64,000 nucleotides of DNA from Oscheius sp. JU75 (lineage: Eukaryota; Nematoda; Chromadorea; Rhabditida; Rhabditidae), in the NCBI GenBank assembly GCA_037178855.1, contig JASJZC010000007.1, positions 10,726,001 through 10,790,000 of the forward strand. Direction: 5' to 3'. This document shows positions 47,150 to 57,434 of the stretch, piece after piece. The position numbers and the translations under genes are program-made. Within the stretch, counting starts at the first letter, position 1; each line of letters opens with the position of its first letter. The notes under the pieces were generated by a model. It saw nothing but the letters and a program-made list of their open reading frames with translations, had not been told where the DNA came from and made no database searches.

Positions 47150-47807
47150 TTAGAACCTACGACACGTGAGATTCCCGAACAGGAGACGAGCATAGCAAAG
47201 CTGGCAATTCTTGACCTGCAGGTCCTTGTGCTCACAGCCACCACCAATCTGAATGGCCCTGTAGGCTTCCATGTACAATTTTGCAAATTGCTTGTCCTTC
47301 TCGTCCAATCTCTGAAATTGTGTAAAGTTGGCGTATTATAACGCTTTGTCACCTGTTTTTCCATTCTTCCGTACTTGTGTCTCACTCTGAGCTGTCGTCT
47401 CCGCTGGTTGACGGCATTTCGGGCGTTGAGCTTCTGCTTTTTCCAGTCTTCCATTTTCTTCAGCAAGTGTTCTCTCTCCTCCAGCAAGGATTCCTTGACC
47501 TTGGCTCTCCTCAACTTTGTCGCCAACACCTTCAAGGCAGCTTTAGTTTCCTCAATTTTGGCGCCTGCTTGGGTTAGACGGAGCCTTTGATCAGTCTTCT
47601 TGTACTTTCGTACACCATCAATGACCAAATATGAGGTGCCAAGATATTTAGCCGAGGGTTGAGCCCCTAAACAAAAAGACAATGTAAAGTAAACAATAGA
47701 GCACCTTTCTCATCGTCTGTGTCCGTGTCACAGCCGGATAATACTATGAGTCTTTCGTCATCATCTTCCATGGGTTCTTTTTCGGATTTAACATCTTCCA
47801 CTTCCAT
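47150..47807 (-). CDS. Unknown coiled-coil protein, upstream gene of a pair
   Basis: Three exons (47705-47807, 47353-47666, 47150-47311) give 192 aa. The N-terminus is acidic (MEVEDVKSEKEPMEDDDE). The centre is a long charged helix, probably a coiled coil (KIEETKAALKVLATKLRRAK, LLEEREHLLKKMEDWKKQ). The C-terminal exon carries CEHKDLQVKNCQLC, a CxH...CxxC arrangement that could bind zinc. Function and family are not recognised. The composition suggests a nuclear or scaffold protein, but that is inference. The next gene on the strand starts 146 nt beyond its stop. Confidence 0.65.
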
Positions 47808-49537
47808 GATTCAAGATAAATCAGGGAAAAAGTCAATGAGAAATAGCCTCTACAACGAGGACGCTGACTTACTCATTGACGCCACGCACTATTGCGTACT
47901 CGGGTTGTTTTGTCAACACCGTATTCTGATATATTACCAAAAAATGTACATAACTATACGTTGTATATGCCAACAAAGTTTGTCTATGGATTTTCTTGCT
48001 CAGACTTGTACGGACGAACCACTTGCAAAGTGATGGAACTTCAGCACTCAATTTGCGCAGAGGAAAGTGACCATCGCCAGATCAAGATGACATTTTTTCA
48101 CTCAGTGATGCTCTGAAAAGTTGTAGCATTTGTTCTATTCTACAACTTTTAGAAACATTTCAAAGTAAAAAAAGCATCTTGACCCCCGCGATGACCGTTA
48201 TCCTTGAGCACCCTCAGCGCTGAATGCGGGTCCGACCCGGTCGTACGCACATGTGTTCTGCAGTAACTTCAAACCAAAACGGAAATGCCAAATCCTGTCT
48301 AGAGCCATGGGCTACAAGTAAGTTGTAATTGAGTTTAACAGAACGACAGCTCTAGAGGGAGCAAACATTCCAACTATTAGAAAAAAAAGAGAAAACTCGA
48401 CGCGGGATAGATTGAAAGATGACAAAGTAAAAAAAGGAGAACAAATTTGATCAGTACAGACTGGATTTGACATCGAAGCTGCTGTAGTCCGATAGTTCTT
48501 AAGACTGGCTCTTTTTCAGACCATAAGGGAAGGAGGTCGTCTATTGAGTATTCTCATCTTCCGACGGTATCTATCTATCTATCCGTACGTACCACGTCGC
48601 CATAGCTTAGCGGTTAGCGAGCAAGCAATGAAGCTGAGCAACTTCGATTTCTGCCGTTGTTTTTTGGGTTTCCCGATGCGATGACACCGTAACTAGATGG
48701 CTGATTTGTTTAAAACCGTCCATGCTAGAGGAAAGTATATGTATTTTGCTTGCTCTTGTTTTTTCTATTCCATCTTGATTATCTTCTTTTGTACTATGCA
48801 GCAATGACCCGAACATGTTTAGGTTCATTGTTTCTTATAGTAAAGAGCTCGAACTCTTAAATGTTTCATCATGTGAGAAAACCCAAGTGCTTATTACGAA
48901 AATGGTTATCGGTGAAAGAATGCTGAGAGCAGTCTGTTTTTTATCAGATTCAGACAGTTCCTTCCGGTTCTTATCAACAAAAAAGCGAACAGCTGTCTGT
49001 TTAAGTGTCCGAACTACGTGCTTAAGGAAGATAAGCGATTCAGCCGGAGCTCCAAAATAGTAAGTAGAACGATGGGCAAGGTTGCTAAGGTTATGTAAAA
49101 CTTCAGATGTTCTTGTAGAGAGCCTGAGCCAACTTACAGGTGTTTTATCATTAACGAAAAGTGGATGATGATGCAAAACATGCTATCGGTGAGAAAGATC
49201 GTATTACTGTCAAGAATAAACTGTCCTTATGTGATAAAGTTCTATCTATTCGGGCCATCAAGTGAAACGTTCTTTTTGTGACACGGTTTGGAGCTATAAA
49301 TTCCTCCACTCCAAAGGCAATTCAGTTGCTTTTCCTCAGCTATATCACTCTTTCCTTATCACCCTGATAATTGTATTCTCTCCATCAACACTCTTAATTA
49401 CATCGGCAACTCTCTGCCTTCTTCCACTGTTACTACATACTTCTAGTCTTCAACATTTGTTTCGTGTTAAGCCTGGCTTTTGCTTGGGTGTTGATCTAAA
49501 CTGGAACACTTTTCTACAAAATTTTTTTCAGAGAAAA
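47808..49537. other. Divergent upstream region with a tRNA-like fragment
   Basis: About 1.7 kb between the minus-strand gene pair and the plus-strand gene at 49538; it presumably contains both promoters. At 48601-48656 a segment reads CATAGCTTAGCGGTTAGCG, then ACTTCGATTTC, which looks like tRNA A and B boxes, but a complete cloverleaf is not apparent. A (TATC)n-like tract lies at about 48568. Confidence 0.4.
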
Positions 49538-51923
49538 ATGACCACCACCTGCAAAGAAAATGAGCACCAAGAAATGACCACCACCTGCAAAGTCATCAAT
49601 CCAAAGACAAAAGAATTCTTTGCTGACAATGAGGAGGCGCTCATACCTGTGACCAAAAAGAGCAAGATCCGTGAAATAAACTTCAGAGGTGTTGCAGGTC
49701 GAGCAGATGAGCAACTGACTATTGCTGTGAGTTTATTTGAGCGTTATCCGGGGAAGTTCGTGCCACTTTCGAAAAAGCCCTAATGACCGTGTCTCTTTTT
49801 GATTTGGAAATGTTGACAAGTCCAGTTGCTAACTAAAATACTCTGGTTTGAGTTGTAGCCGAAATGATTCCGTGCTTGCAGGATTATGCTGCAGAACGCC
49901 CAAATAAACTCCAAGTTCAAGATAGCGACATTACGCTACGCATTTCCTCCAATACGTCTGCTGCTGCAATGTGTCATCGTTACAGTTCAGAAAAAGCCCC
50001 AACGTTCGAGATAAATCGTGATAGCCGACAAGTTACAGTCAAAACGAAGTAGGTTTTCATGAGGTCCAAGCTATTCTTAAAGTAATCAATGGGAACAAGA
50101 AAACGACCAGCAGAAGGACAAGAAGAGATGGAAAATGGCAGAACGTTTGGGAGAGCTGACTGAGCGTGCAATCACCCACGAAGGAGTCAGTTTTAGCTCG
50201 TGAAAGCGGATAAATGACTGTTTTCAGAGCGGAAAAATGATGCTTCACCATTACACTCGTCAGAGCGGCAATTGTGTTCGCATATCAGTAAGAGAAACAG
50301 ACGCCGTGAATCGTAATGGTAGAAACTAATTAAAAGCACAAAAGAATCAACTTTTAGTTCATAATGAACTTGAAGCTGTCGAAATAAAAGGTGTCGGACT
50401 GCTCTCCATGAGCAAAGTTCGCTTTTTCAACAGTCGACTGTACCCGATGGTTGCAAAGGCAGTTGCTTCCGGATGTCCCGCTACCTATATTGTGGCACGC
50501 GATGATCGTGAAATGGTAGTAAATATCGACGGTCCCATCGACAGAGACATTTTTCCCGTTATGGAAGTAAGCTACAATACCTCACTTTATACATTCTGCT
50601 TCAGGTGCAATACTGGCAGGATGTGCGACGTTTACTTAAGTCTACAGAGATTGAAAATTTTACTACGTATAACGCCCGTTTCAGCAGAGGGATAGAGATA
50701 ATCAGTGAAGGTGAAGTACGAGAAATTTTGAACAGCGAAGAAGGTATCTCAATCGGTGGAAACCCAAAGAAGCTAACGTGCCCAGGTTAGTTAGTTGTCT
50801 ATAAAATGAGTAACTATAATCTTTCAGCCAACGTGCCCCGATCTGGCATGACAACTGCAAAAGGTAGGATATAATGGACAGAATGGGACGTACGCTTCGG
50901 GGTTAACGTCTTTAACTTTTGCATGTTATGCAAAGTTGTAGATCTCTTAATGCTCTACAACTTTGTAGAACATCGCGAAGCCGAAAAGCGCAGCCGCGGA
51001 CTTAATACGTTTCATAGTTGGTTTTTTCGCCCTACGTACATGAATACTGTAAGCTTATCTAACGCTTAGAAGCACAAATTTCATACTATCTTCCTAAAAT
51101 TTTGTTCTAGGAGGGCTGAAGACAAACATCATTGTCGGTCCCGGTATTCCTTACTTCGAATTCCGTCTGTCCGAATTCTATATGACGTATAAGCACAAGC
51201 ACCAGAAGCATTGGAAAATGCAAAAGTCTCTCCTAAACGTCGTTGTCCTTGTTCGAAACTCGGAAGAATTGAAAGACGTGTTCCGAAACTACGAACCGCA
51301 TCATAATCAGAAGCCACTACACCTTACTATTTACTCAGAGGAGCCAATAGACAGAAACTGTCTACAAGACAAATTCGGAAGCAAAAGTAATTAAGGGGAC
51401 AAATTGAGCCGAAAAAAATGTTTAGATAGCTTCGACTACATCGTCTATACAGATAAGTACCATCTAGGAACGATGCTGTACAATAAGAACATGACCTGTA
51501 TGTCGATCTGTTGCATAGAGAGTCCAATTTTCAGTTTGTGCAAAACCAATTCCCAAAGTCTTGCTTCTACTTGGTGATAAACAACATGTTCCGCTTTGCC
51601 TGATTACTGCTCGACTTTCTTTTGGTCTGCTAAACAAAGTCAACGGGAAATACGTCACTGGAATTGATATGAAAGAAATTCCTAAGCCTGATATTGTCGG
51701 AATTATTGGAACGGAGGATGAATGGCTGGCAACAGATCATCTCCCCCTCCCAGATGCTCCAGTCTACAAATTCAAACGCGGCCAAGCCCCTCTAAATTAT
51801 ACACCAGCCGGGCCAAATTACCTATGTAAAAGTGAAGACATATTGGTAGGCTGCATGAAGGAAGCTGGCTTTCCCATGTATAAGACATTTGATTTTGTAA
51901 ATGACGAGTACGCTGCCACTTAA
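49538..51923 (+). CDS. Orphan 564-aa protein, ten exons
   Basis: Ten exons (49538-49726, 49882-50048, 50083-50185, 50228-50287, 50345-50566, 50605-50785, 50828-50863, 51111-51386, 51426-51497, 51535-51923) give 564 codons plus TAA with all phases agreeing. The ATG sits just after a tttttttcag acceptor. Exon 1 holds a short internal repeat (MTTTCKENEHQE then MTTTCKVINPK). There is no signal peptide or membrane helix. Notable stretches are GVGLLSMSKVRFFNSRLYPM, MVVNIDGPIDRDIF, NIIVGPGIPYFEFR, SFDYIVYTDKYHLG, KVLLLLGDKQHVPL and TDHLPLPDAPVYKF. The alternation of hydrophobic strands and charged helices suggests a soluble globular protein. I recognise no family. The intron at 50049-50082 is only 34 nt, the least certain junction. 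Confidence 0.65.
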
Positions 51924-52549
51924 TTTTGTGATTCATGTTGCATTTGTTACTTGCATTGATAAATGTTGTAATTTTTCATGGGTCCGTTCAACAAATTTTT
52001 TTTAAGCCTTTTTAATTCATGTAGCAATGCGTATTCTTGCACTCTTGCTGTACTATGGTCAGTACTACAAAACTAGCTGTTTTCACTTCTGCAACCCCGT
52101 TCGTTTTTGCAACTTGGACTCTCCGGGCTAGCAGCCTTAATCCATCTAGACGTCTTCGCTACCTTCTTAGAAACCCGAAAACATTGACAGAAATCAAACC
52201 CAAGTTGTTCGCATTCATAGTCCAGCACGATCCACGATTCCGCACAGCGGCCGCGGTGCTTACGGGGTGAGGGCGACACCTTTACGCCCCCGGCCATAAA
52301 GGGGCCTAAAGTATCCTCCCCACAGACAGATGAACGCTTTAGAATAACTTTGGATAACACTGAACAGAAGGCTACATGAATATTGTCCAGAGAGTTATCC
52401 AGAACAACACTCGACATATGTTAAGAGCCAGACCTCTTTTGCCATTTCTAAAGGTGAGACGTTCGGGTGTGCCGGGCTTCAGGCTTTGAGTCAGCGCGCC
52501 CGACCAATTTACTCACTTCTTTCTTCTTTTAAACTATACCTTATACTAT
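51924..52549. other. Flank of the RTE element, with repeat copy 3
   Basis: Contains the 3' flank of the orphan gene and, at about 52130-52260, a stretch resembling part of the dispersed repeat copied at 23770-23950. No gene seen. Confidence 0.45.
52130..52260 (+). repeat. Dispersed repeat, copy 3 (partial)
   Basis: Shares AGACGTCTTC, TTGACAGAAATC, CCAAGTTGT and the GCACGAT(C) block in order with the minus strand of 23770-23950. It is more diverged than the 24 kb / 45 kb pair. Confidence 0.55.
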
Positions 52550-55515
52550 TACTATTACTATTTATTCGCTTAATCAAGTCTATTATTATCGACTAGAGCG
52601 TTTCTGAGAGTAGACCATTCCATATTAGAGTTCCTCCACCATGTAGAACCCGCTAACGCTGTGATTTCATCAGACCATCTGCACTTTTGTCCTCCGGGTC
52701 TTCTTTTTCCGTCCCTCGGATACCACTCTGTGATCTTCTTCGCCCATCTGCTCGGTTCCATGTTTGTGATCCTTTCGGCCCAGCTAAGTTTCTTATTAAC
52801 CGCCATCGTCTTCCAGTCGTTCAATTTAGATGTACGTCTCAGTCGTTGATTTGTCCATCGGTCAAGCATCGAGATGCCTAACATTCTTCTCTCTAACTTG
52901 TGTTGCGCGACCCTTAAAGATTTCCTGTCAGAGTCTCGAAGCACCCAGGATTCAGCTCCGAAGAGGACAATCGGTGTCACAACAGCTTCGAAGAGATGTC
53001 TTCTCTTGCTCAGAGGGATAGTGCGGTCGCATAGCAGCTTTCTATTTTCGTTGAACTTCCAGTAACCCAGTCCAATCCGTCGTTTCATCTCTGCATTATC
53101 GGCAATTGGTATGGAAACCTTCGATCCTAGAAAGGTGAAGGTATCCACAAACTTGACATTCTCTCCGAAGACAGAAATCGGTGCTCGTCCTTTGGTGGAT
53201 GACATTGCGACTGTCTTCTCAAAGTTGATCTTTAGGCCCACTTTACCAAGACTATTTGTCAGTTTGACCAACATTCTTTCCAATTCGGGACGACTTTTGG
53301 CAAAGATCACGAGGTCGTCGGCGTAGGCAAGAAGAGGTAGTTGCTCGCCGTTGATTTTCAGCCCATCTTGGTCCCAATCGATGTTGTTGACAGCGTAAGC
53401 CAGGACGGAGTTGAAGAGTTGAGGGCTCATCCCGTCTCCCTGTCTGACTCCGCGTCTAATAGGAACGTGTATCTTTGATCCGTTGACTAGAATGTTGGTA
53501 GACGAGGCCTCATAGAGTCGTTGGAGAAGTAGTATCAGCTGTCTCGGGACACCTCTGTCGATAAGCGAGTTCCATGTCTTGATCCAGTCTACCGTGTCGA
53601 AAGCTTTGCGACTGTCGATGAAGCATAAGTAGAGACGAACTTGATATTCGGAGCATTTTTCAATAATCTGTTTGACGCAGTGTGTATTGTCTGCTACTGA
53701 GTAGCCCTTCTTGAATCCCGTTTGCCATTCATCCTCTGTTTCCATTAGATAGTGTGACATCCGGTAGAGCATCGTTCTTGTCATAACTTTCCATGAGCAT
53801 TGGAGGAGAGTGATCGGCCGGAAGTTTGAAGGGTTATTCGGATCTCCTGACTTGTATAACAGTTTGACCATTCCTTCTGTCAATTCGGGCGGTATGTCGT
53901 CTCCTCTGAGCAGAAAGTTCATCATACTTGTAAGAAGAGGTACGGCTTGACTTCTGGCGTGGTACATCAGCATTGGTGTTATTGAGTCAGATCCCGGACT
54001 CCCGTTTCTTTTCATCAGTCGGATTGTCTTATCAACTTCTTCCGGTAGAATGAAAGGGATTGCCTCATCGTTTCCATGTTGGTGCATCACGTCAGTAGCA
54101 TCATCTTTGTAGAGAGAAGAGAAAAAATCTTTGACTGTATCCTCTGTGAGCTTTTGAGAGTAGTACCCATCTGCATCCTGAACCATCATCTTCCTCGAGG
54201 TGATCTGGCTCTTTCGTTCAGCTTTCTTCACTGATCTTCCGAATATCACAGCGTTGCGGAGGAGACTATCCTTACGTTCCTCCAGATCGTCTCGAAAGCT
54301 TCTTCTAGCCAGTGCTTTCAAAAGTGTGAAGTTAAGTCGGCCGGTTTCAGTAGAATCTTTCGAAGCCTCATATCGTCGTCTAAGGAGGTCCTTTGTTTTA
54401 GCGGAGACTCTTGGTACCATCGGCACGATTGATGTAGAAGCCTCGGCAGCGTTTTTGATAACTGTCGCCGTCATTTCATATGCCATCTTTGCATCGTCTG
54501 GTGAATTTGGGAGTCCCTGTCTTTCCTGTTCGCATCTCCTTTTGAACGTTTCGACATTGAGCTCTTCTCGAGGCATCTTCTGCTTTTGGTAGAACTTTCT
54601 CTTCATTTCCGTTTTTATCTCCATGCGCATCATACGATGATCGGAATCTACATTGAATCGTCTCATAACCGCCACGTTTTTGACAGACATCGAATATGGA
54701 GCCGCAATATGGTCGATCTGGTGGAAGCTTTTCTTGTCGGGTGCATGCCACGTCCATAGTAGCTCATCCGGCTTTGGGAAGAACGAAGACCAGATACGGA
54801 GAGAATGTTGTCTGCATAGTTCGACCAGCTGTTCTCCTCTTTGTGTTCCTTCTCCGATTGTACTATGTCCGACAATATTTGCATTTGAGTCGTCCCTCTG
54901 TATTCGGCAATTGAAATCGCCTGCCAAGATGGTATTGTGGTTTCTGGGGCATCTCCGAATTGCTTCATTTACGATATCCAGGAGTTCTTCGTACTCGGCG
55001 TCGTCATATGAGGAGGTAGGCGCGTAGGCTAGGACCAGATAAAGACGTTTTGATGGAAGCTGTAGAGTTGCAAGTCGAGGGGATATTGGTCGGAACACGG
55101 CTTCCTTTGACAGCTCTTTCCGGATGATAAAAGAGACTCCGTGTTGGCTAACATTGTTGTGACCGCTATGGTATAGTATAGCATGCTCATCGGGTAGAGA
55201 AAGACATCCGGGTCCTCGTATCCTTGTTTCCGAAAGGCATATGACATCCCATCGGATTTCCTTCAGTGCGTTGCTCATCTCCAGTAGTCGAGCCTGACCG
55301 GCGAGCGTTCTGACGTTCATGTGGCATATGAAGAAGGAGGAAGATTGGTGTCTTTTTCTCAGCGATGGAACAGTACCTCTCGTGCTTGTCCAGGGCATTG
55401 TCGAAAGGGGAGTCTTCAATTGTCAATAGGCTCCGTCCGTGGAAACGGGTAGGCTACCCGTACCCGAGTAGAGCTTGGAAGCGGACGACCTTTTTTGGTG
55501 ACGACAAGTCAAAGA
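52550..55515 (-). mobile_element. RTE-like non-LTR retrotransposon, apparently intact
   Basis: A single long ORF with endonuclease and reverse transcriptase domains and no gag-like ORF; this organisation is typical of the RTE clade. The 3' end on the minus strand runs into an AT-rich short-repeat tail (AATAGTAATAGTAATAG). The 10-mer CTTATACTAT occurs at both borders (52540-52549 and 55516-55525), a candidate target-site duplication that sets the element at about 2.97 kb. A related decayed copy lies at 29916-32236. Confidence 0.8.
52570..55419 (-). CDS. APE endonuclease / reverse transcriptase (949 aa)
   Basis: Single open frame of 949 codons with no introns, frameshifts or stops. The N-terminal half is an apurinic-type endonuclease with its catalytic landmarks: Asn35 (HMNVRTL), Glu64 (LSETR), Asp168/Asn170 (GDFN) and Asp260/His261 (SDH). 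The reverse transcriptase follows: motif A FIDSRKAFDTVDW (Asp602), GVRQGDGMS, and motif C YADD at about residues 699-702. The C-terminus is basic and tryptophan-rich (RWSDEITALAG, STWWRN). The protein nicks target DNA and copies element RNA by target-primed reverse transcription. All key residues are present, so this copy may be functional. An in-frame ATG before the endonuclease is used; the exact start is not certain. Confidence 0.93.
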   Translation of the reverse strand: MKTPLSTMPWTSTRGTVPSLRKRHQSSSFFICHMNVRTLAGQARLLEMSNALKEIRWDVICLSETRIRGPGCLSLPDEHAILYHSGHNNVSQHGVSFIIRKELSKEAVFRPISPRLATLQLPSKRLYLVLAYAPTSSYDDAEYEELLDIVNEAIRRCPRNHNTILAGDFNCRIQRDDSNANIVGHSTIGEGTQRGEQLVELCRQHSLRIWSSFFPKPDELLWTWHAPDKKSFHQIDHIAAPYSMSVKNVAVMRRFNVDSDHRMMRMEIKTEMKRKFYQKQKMPREELNVETFKRRCEQERQGLPNSPDDAKMAYEMTATVIKNAAEASTSIVPMVPRVSAKTKDLLRRRYEASKDSTETGRLNFTLLKALARRSFRDDLEERKDSLLRNAVIFGRSVKKAERKSQITSRKMMVQDADGYYSQKLTEDTVKDFFSSLYKDDATDVMHQHGNDEAIPFILPEEVDKTIRLMKRNGSPGSDSITPMLMYHARSQAVPLLTSMMNFLLRGDDIPPELTEGMVKLLYKSGDPNNPSNFRPITLLQCSWKVMTRTMLYRMSHYLMETEDEWQTGFKKGYSVADNTHCVKQIIEKCSEYQVRLYLCFIDSRKAFDTVDWIKTWNSLIDRGVPRQLILLLQRLYEASSTNILVNGSKIHVPIRRGVRQGDGMSPQLFNSVLAYAVNNIDWDQDGLKINGEQLPLLAYADDLVIFAKSRPELERMLVKLTNSLGKVGLKINFEKTVAMSSTKGRAPISVFGENVKFVDTFTFLGSKVSIPIADNAEMKRRIGLGYWKFNENRKLLCDRTIPLSKRRHLFEAVVTPIVLFGAESWVLRDSDRKSLRVAQHKLERRMLGISMLDRWTNQRLRRTSKLNDWKTMAVNKKLSWAERITNMEPSRWAKKITEWYPRDGKRRPGGQKCRWSDEITALAGSTWWRNSNMEWSTLRNALVDNNRLD

Positions 55516-55832
55516 CTTATACTATACTATTTGCTTTTTCTTTTCTTCGTTTCACGTAAAAGTTCGAGAAATTTTCAGTCTCATGAAGTTCTCTCTTGCT
55601 TGTTTGTTTACTGGACAAATCTAAGCCTTTGCATGGAAATGGTTCGAGAAAAGCTGGAGAATAGGCCAACAGATGGACAGACCTCTCTTACGGTGCTGTA
55701 TTCCAATATTTCCAACGATGATAAATGTGGTTCATGCAAGCATACCTTTTAATACCCTGAGACTCTTGTTCAGTTCACATACCGAGACTTGGGCGAAAAA
55801 TGTCAAACACACTGGCTTTTACTGCTTTGCAG

Positions 55833-56343
55833 AAAATCAATCTGCTCTGCTGTAACCAGTTTATGGTATCCAGTAAGTGGCTCCGGAAATTTTGCAAATT
55901 GTTACTAGTTTAAAAGAGTATATGGTGTTGGAAGTTGTCTTTAAGTGGCTTGAGAATCCAGGTTATACGCAACAACAAGATTTTGCTGCTACGGTCTGGC
56001 TAAAAAAGATTAGGTAAAGACAAGTTTTTTTTTTAATATATCCAATGTTCAGATTTTTACTTTCATGACGGTAGGATAGTTGAAGAAAACGATGGACATC
56101 TTCATTTGATGGCTATCTACAAATGGCTCTCAGCTGCCTGTTTTCACTTCAAAGTCAAAACAAAAGAACGGCGAAGCCATCAGAGACGGCTGGTTTTAAC
56201 GAAATGTCAGAATAAAAAGGTGAAAAATTGTTGATTCAAACTGTTTATAGTTAAAGGGGTACTATAGTGTGTTCACAAAAAACAACCAAACGACCAGGAA
56301 TCGCGGGCTTTTTTTGGTGCGGATTCAAACGGCTAGAAATTAG
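55833..56343 (+). CDS. Unknown gene, 5' end not found
   Basis: Four exons (55833-55872, 55917-56013, 56075-56219, 56251-56343) join in frame for 124 codons plus TAG; the first is entered through a ctttgcag acceptor, so upstream exons are missing. The protein contains VVFKWLENPGYTQQQDF and IVEENDGHLHLMAIYKWL, two similar KWL-bearing helical segments, then a basic tail (KTKERRSHQRRLV). The family is not recognised. It converges tail-to-tail with the RING-like gene, with stops only 18 nt apart. A start could lie in 55560-55800 but none fits cleanly. Confidence 0.45.
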
Positions 56344-56361
56344 CTTCAAGCATTTCGTCCA

Positions 56362-57051
56362 TCAAACAATTTTGTCTTTTTCCGTTTTTCTTTTTGTTAA
56401 ACAACAGGTAACATTCCTTGGAATAAAGTAGGAAACGACTTCTCGCTCATCTTCGTCCAAATCACTCTTCTCAGACAGAGAAGGAACAATATCTTTGGGG
56501 GAATCAATACCAATATGAATATTGATCAGGGGAGTAACAAAGTTGAGGTCTTCGCGAAGAATGGATTCTTCTTCAACATAAGAAAAATGAATGGCAGTCG
56601 ATGAGTAGTAGTCAAGTGGAGGTGTCTCAGAAGTGGCGGATGTAATACTTGTGCCACCCTGAAAGTATTCAGTGAAAAGGTTAGAACAGAACATACCCCT
56701 AGGCGATAGAGGGAAACTGCATGAAGGGCATACGAGTTTTTCGTTTCGCTCATTGAAATCCCTGAGACACTGGGTGCAGAAGAGATGTTGGCAATTTTTC
56801 GGGGATGGGCACTGGATAAGTCTGCTAATAGTACCCTGGCAAATCTAAATGCATCTGTTTTCTCCCAATCTTTGAACTCACACAATAAGGGTAGTCAACC
56901 GGTGAACGTGGCACAAGCTCTACATCAGTGCCTACATCAGAAACTAAAGTTCGAATTTTTTTCTGATTCGTCTACCCGCAATGTTACTGTACCTTTATCA
57001 AGGAGATAAGGCACAATGGAAGAATGCGATTGGTTTTTTGCTTCTAACAAT
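56362..57051 (-). CDS. RING-finger-like protein, 5' end not found
   Basis: Exons 56993-57051, 56882-56943 and 56362-56835 join in frame; the first begins at an acceptor, so the true start is upstream. The centre reads VDYPYCGTISRLIQC, then NCQHLFCTQCLRDF and LVCPSCSFPL, which fits the C3-H-C4...C-C ligands of a RING finger. The usual first CxxC pair is incomplete (YPYC), unless its partner lies elsewhere. The C-terminal region is acidic (SDLDEDEREV). RING proteins are ubiquitin E3 ligases or assembly factors. A 38-nt gt...ag segment (56654-56691) could be an alternative intron but would break the frame. It lies next to cullin-5 and is transcribed away from it. Confidence 0.55.
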
Positions 57052-57434
57052 CTTCATCAAATATTAATGCTTTGGCTCCGGATTTCATTAATCAGCCTCA
57101 AATTTTTTTTGATAAGTAGGTTCACCACAATTTGTGTATCTAAATTCCAGGTTAAAATTTTTTCTTCAAAATATCACGCCTCTTTGCGTACGGCGTCTGC
57201 ACAAAAAGGGCTGGCGTTCGATATATTGAGAGCTGCCTTATTGTTTTCCCACCAACACTCAAGCTATTTTCTAATTTTAAGGAGAATTGATTGAACGGCC
57301 TCTGCATCGTGCTGCGGTTGTGAAATCAAACAGTTTGGAAGATTCCGTTCAGTTTTCCGGACTCGTTGTTGAGCAGGAGGATTGTACAAACTGTTCGTGG
57401 AATTTTCGGCTCACAAAGAAGCGAAAAGAAGGAA

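Noticed and set aside
48601-48656. Possible functional tRNA gene.
   Set aside because: A- and B-box-like words are present but no complete acceptor stem or anticodon stem could be drawn.
49262-49537. In-frame extension upstream of the orphan gene's ATG.
   Set aside because: A splice acceptor (tttttttcag) sits directly before the chosen ATG, and the upstream part is low-complexity and hydrophobic; it is likely intergenic.
57287-57434. Open frame immediately upstream of the cullin-5 ATG.
   Set aside because: It is in another frame relative to the cullin exon chain, and the six-codon first exon at 57435 gives the family-typical N-terminus.
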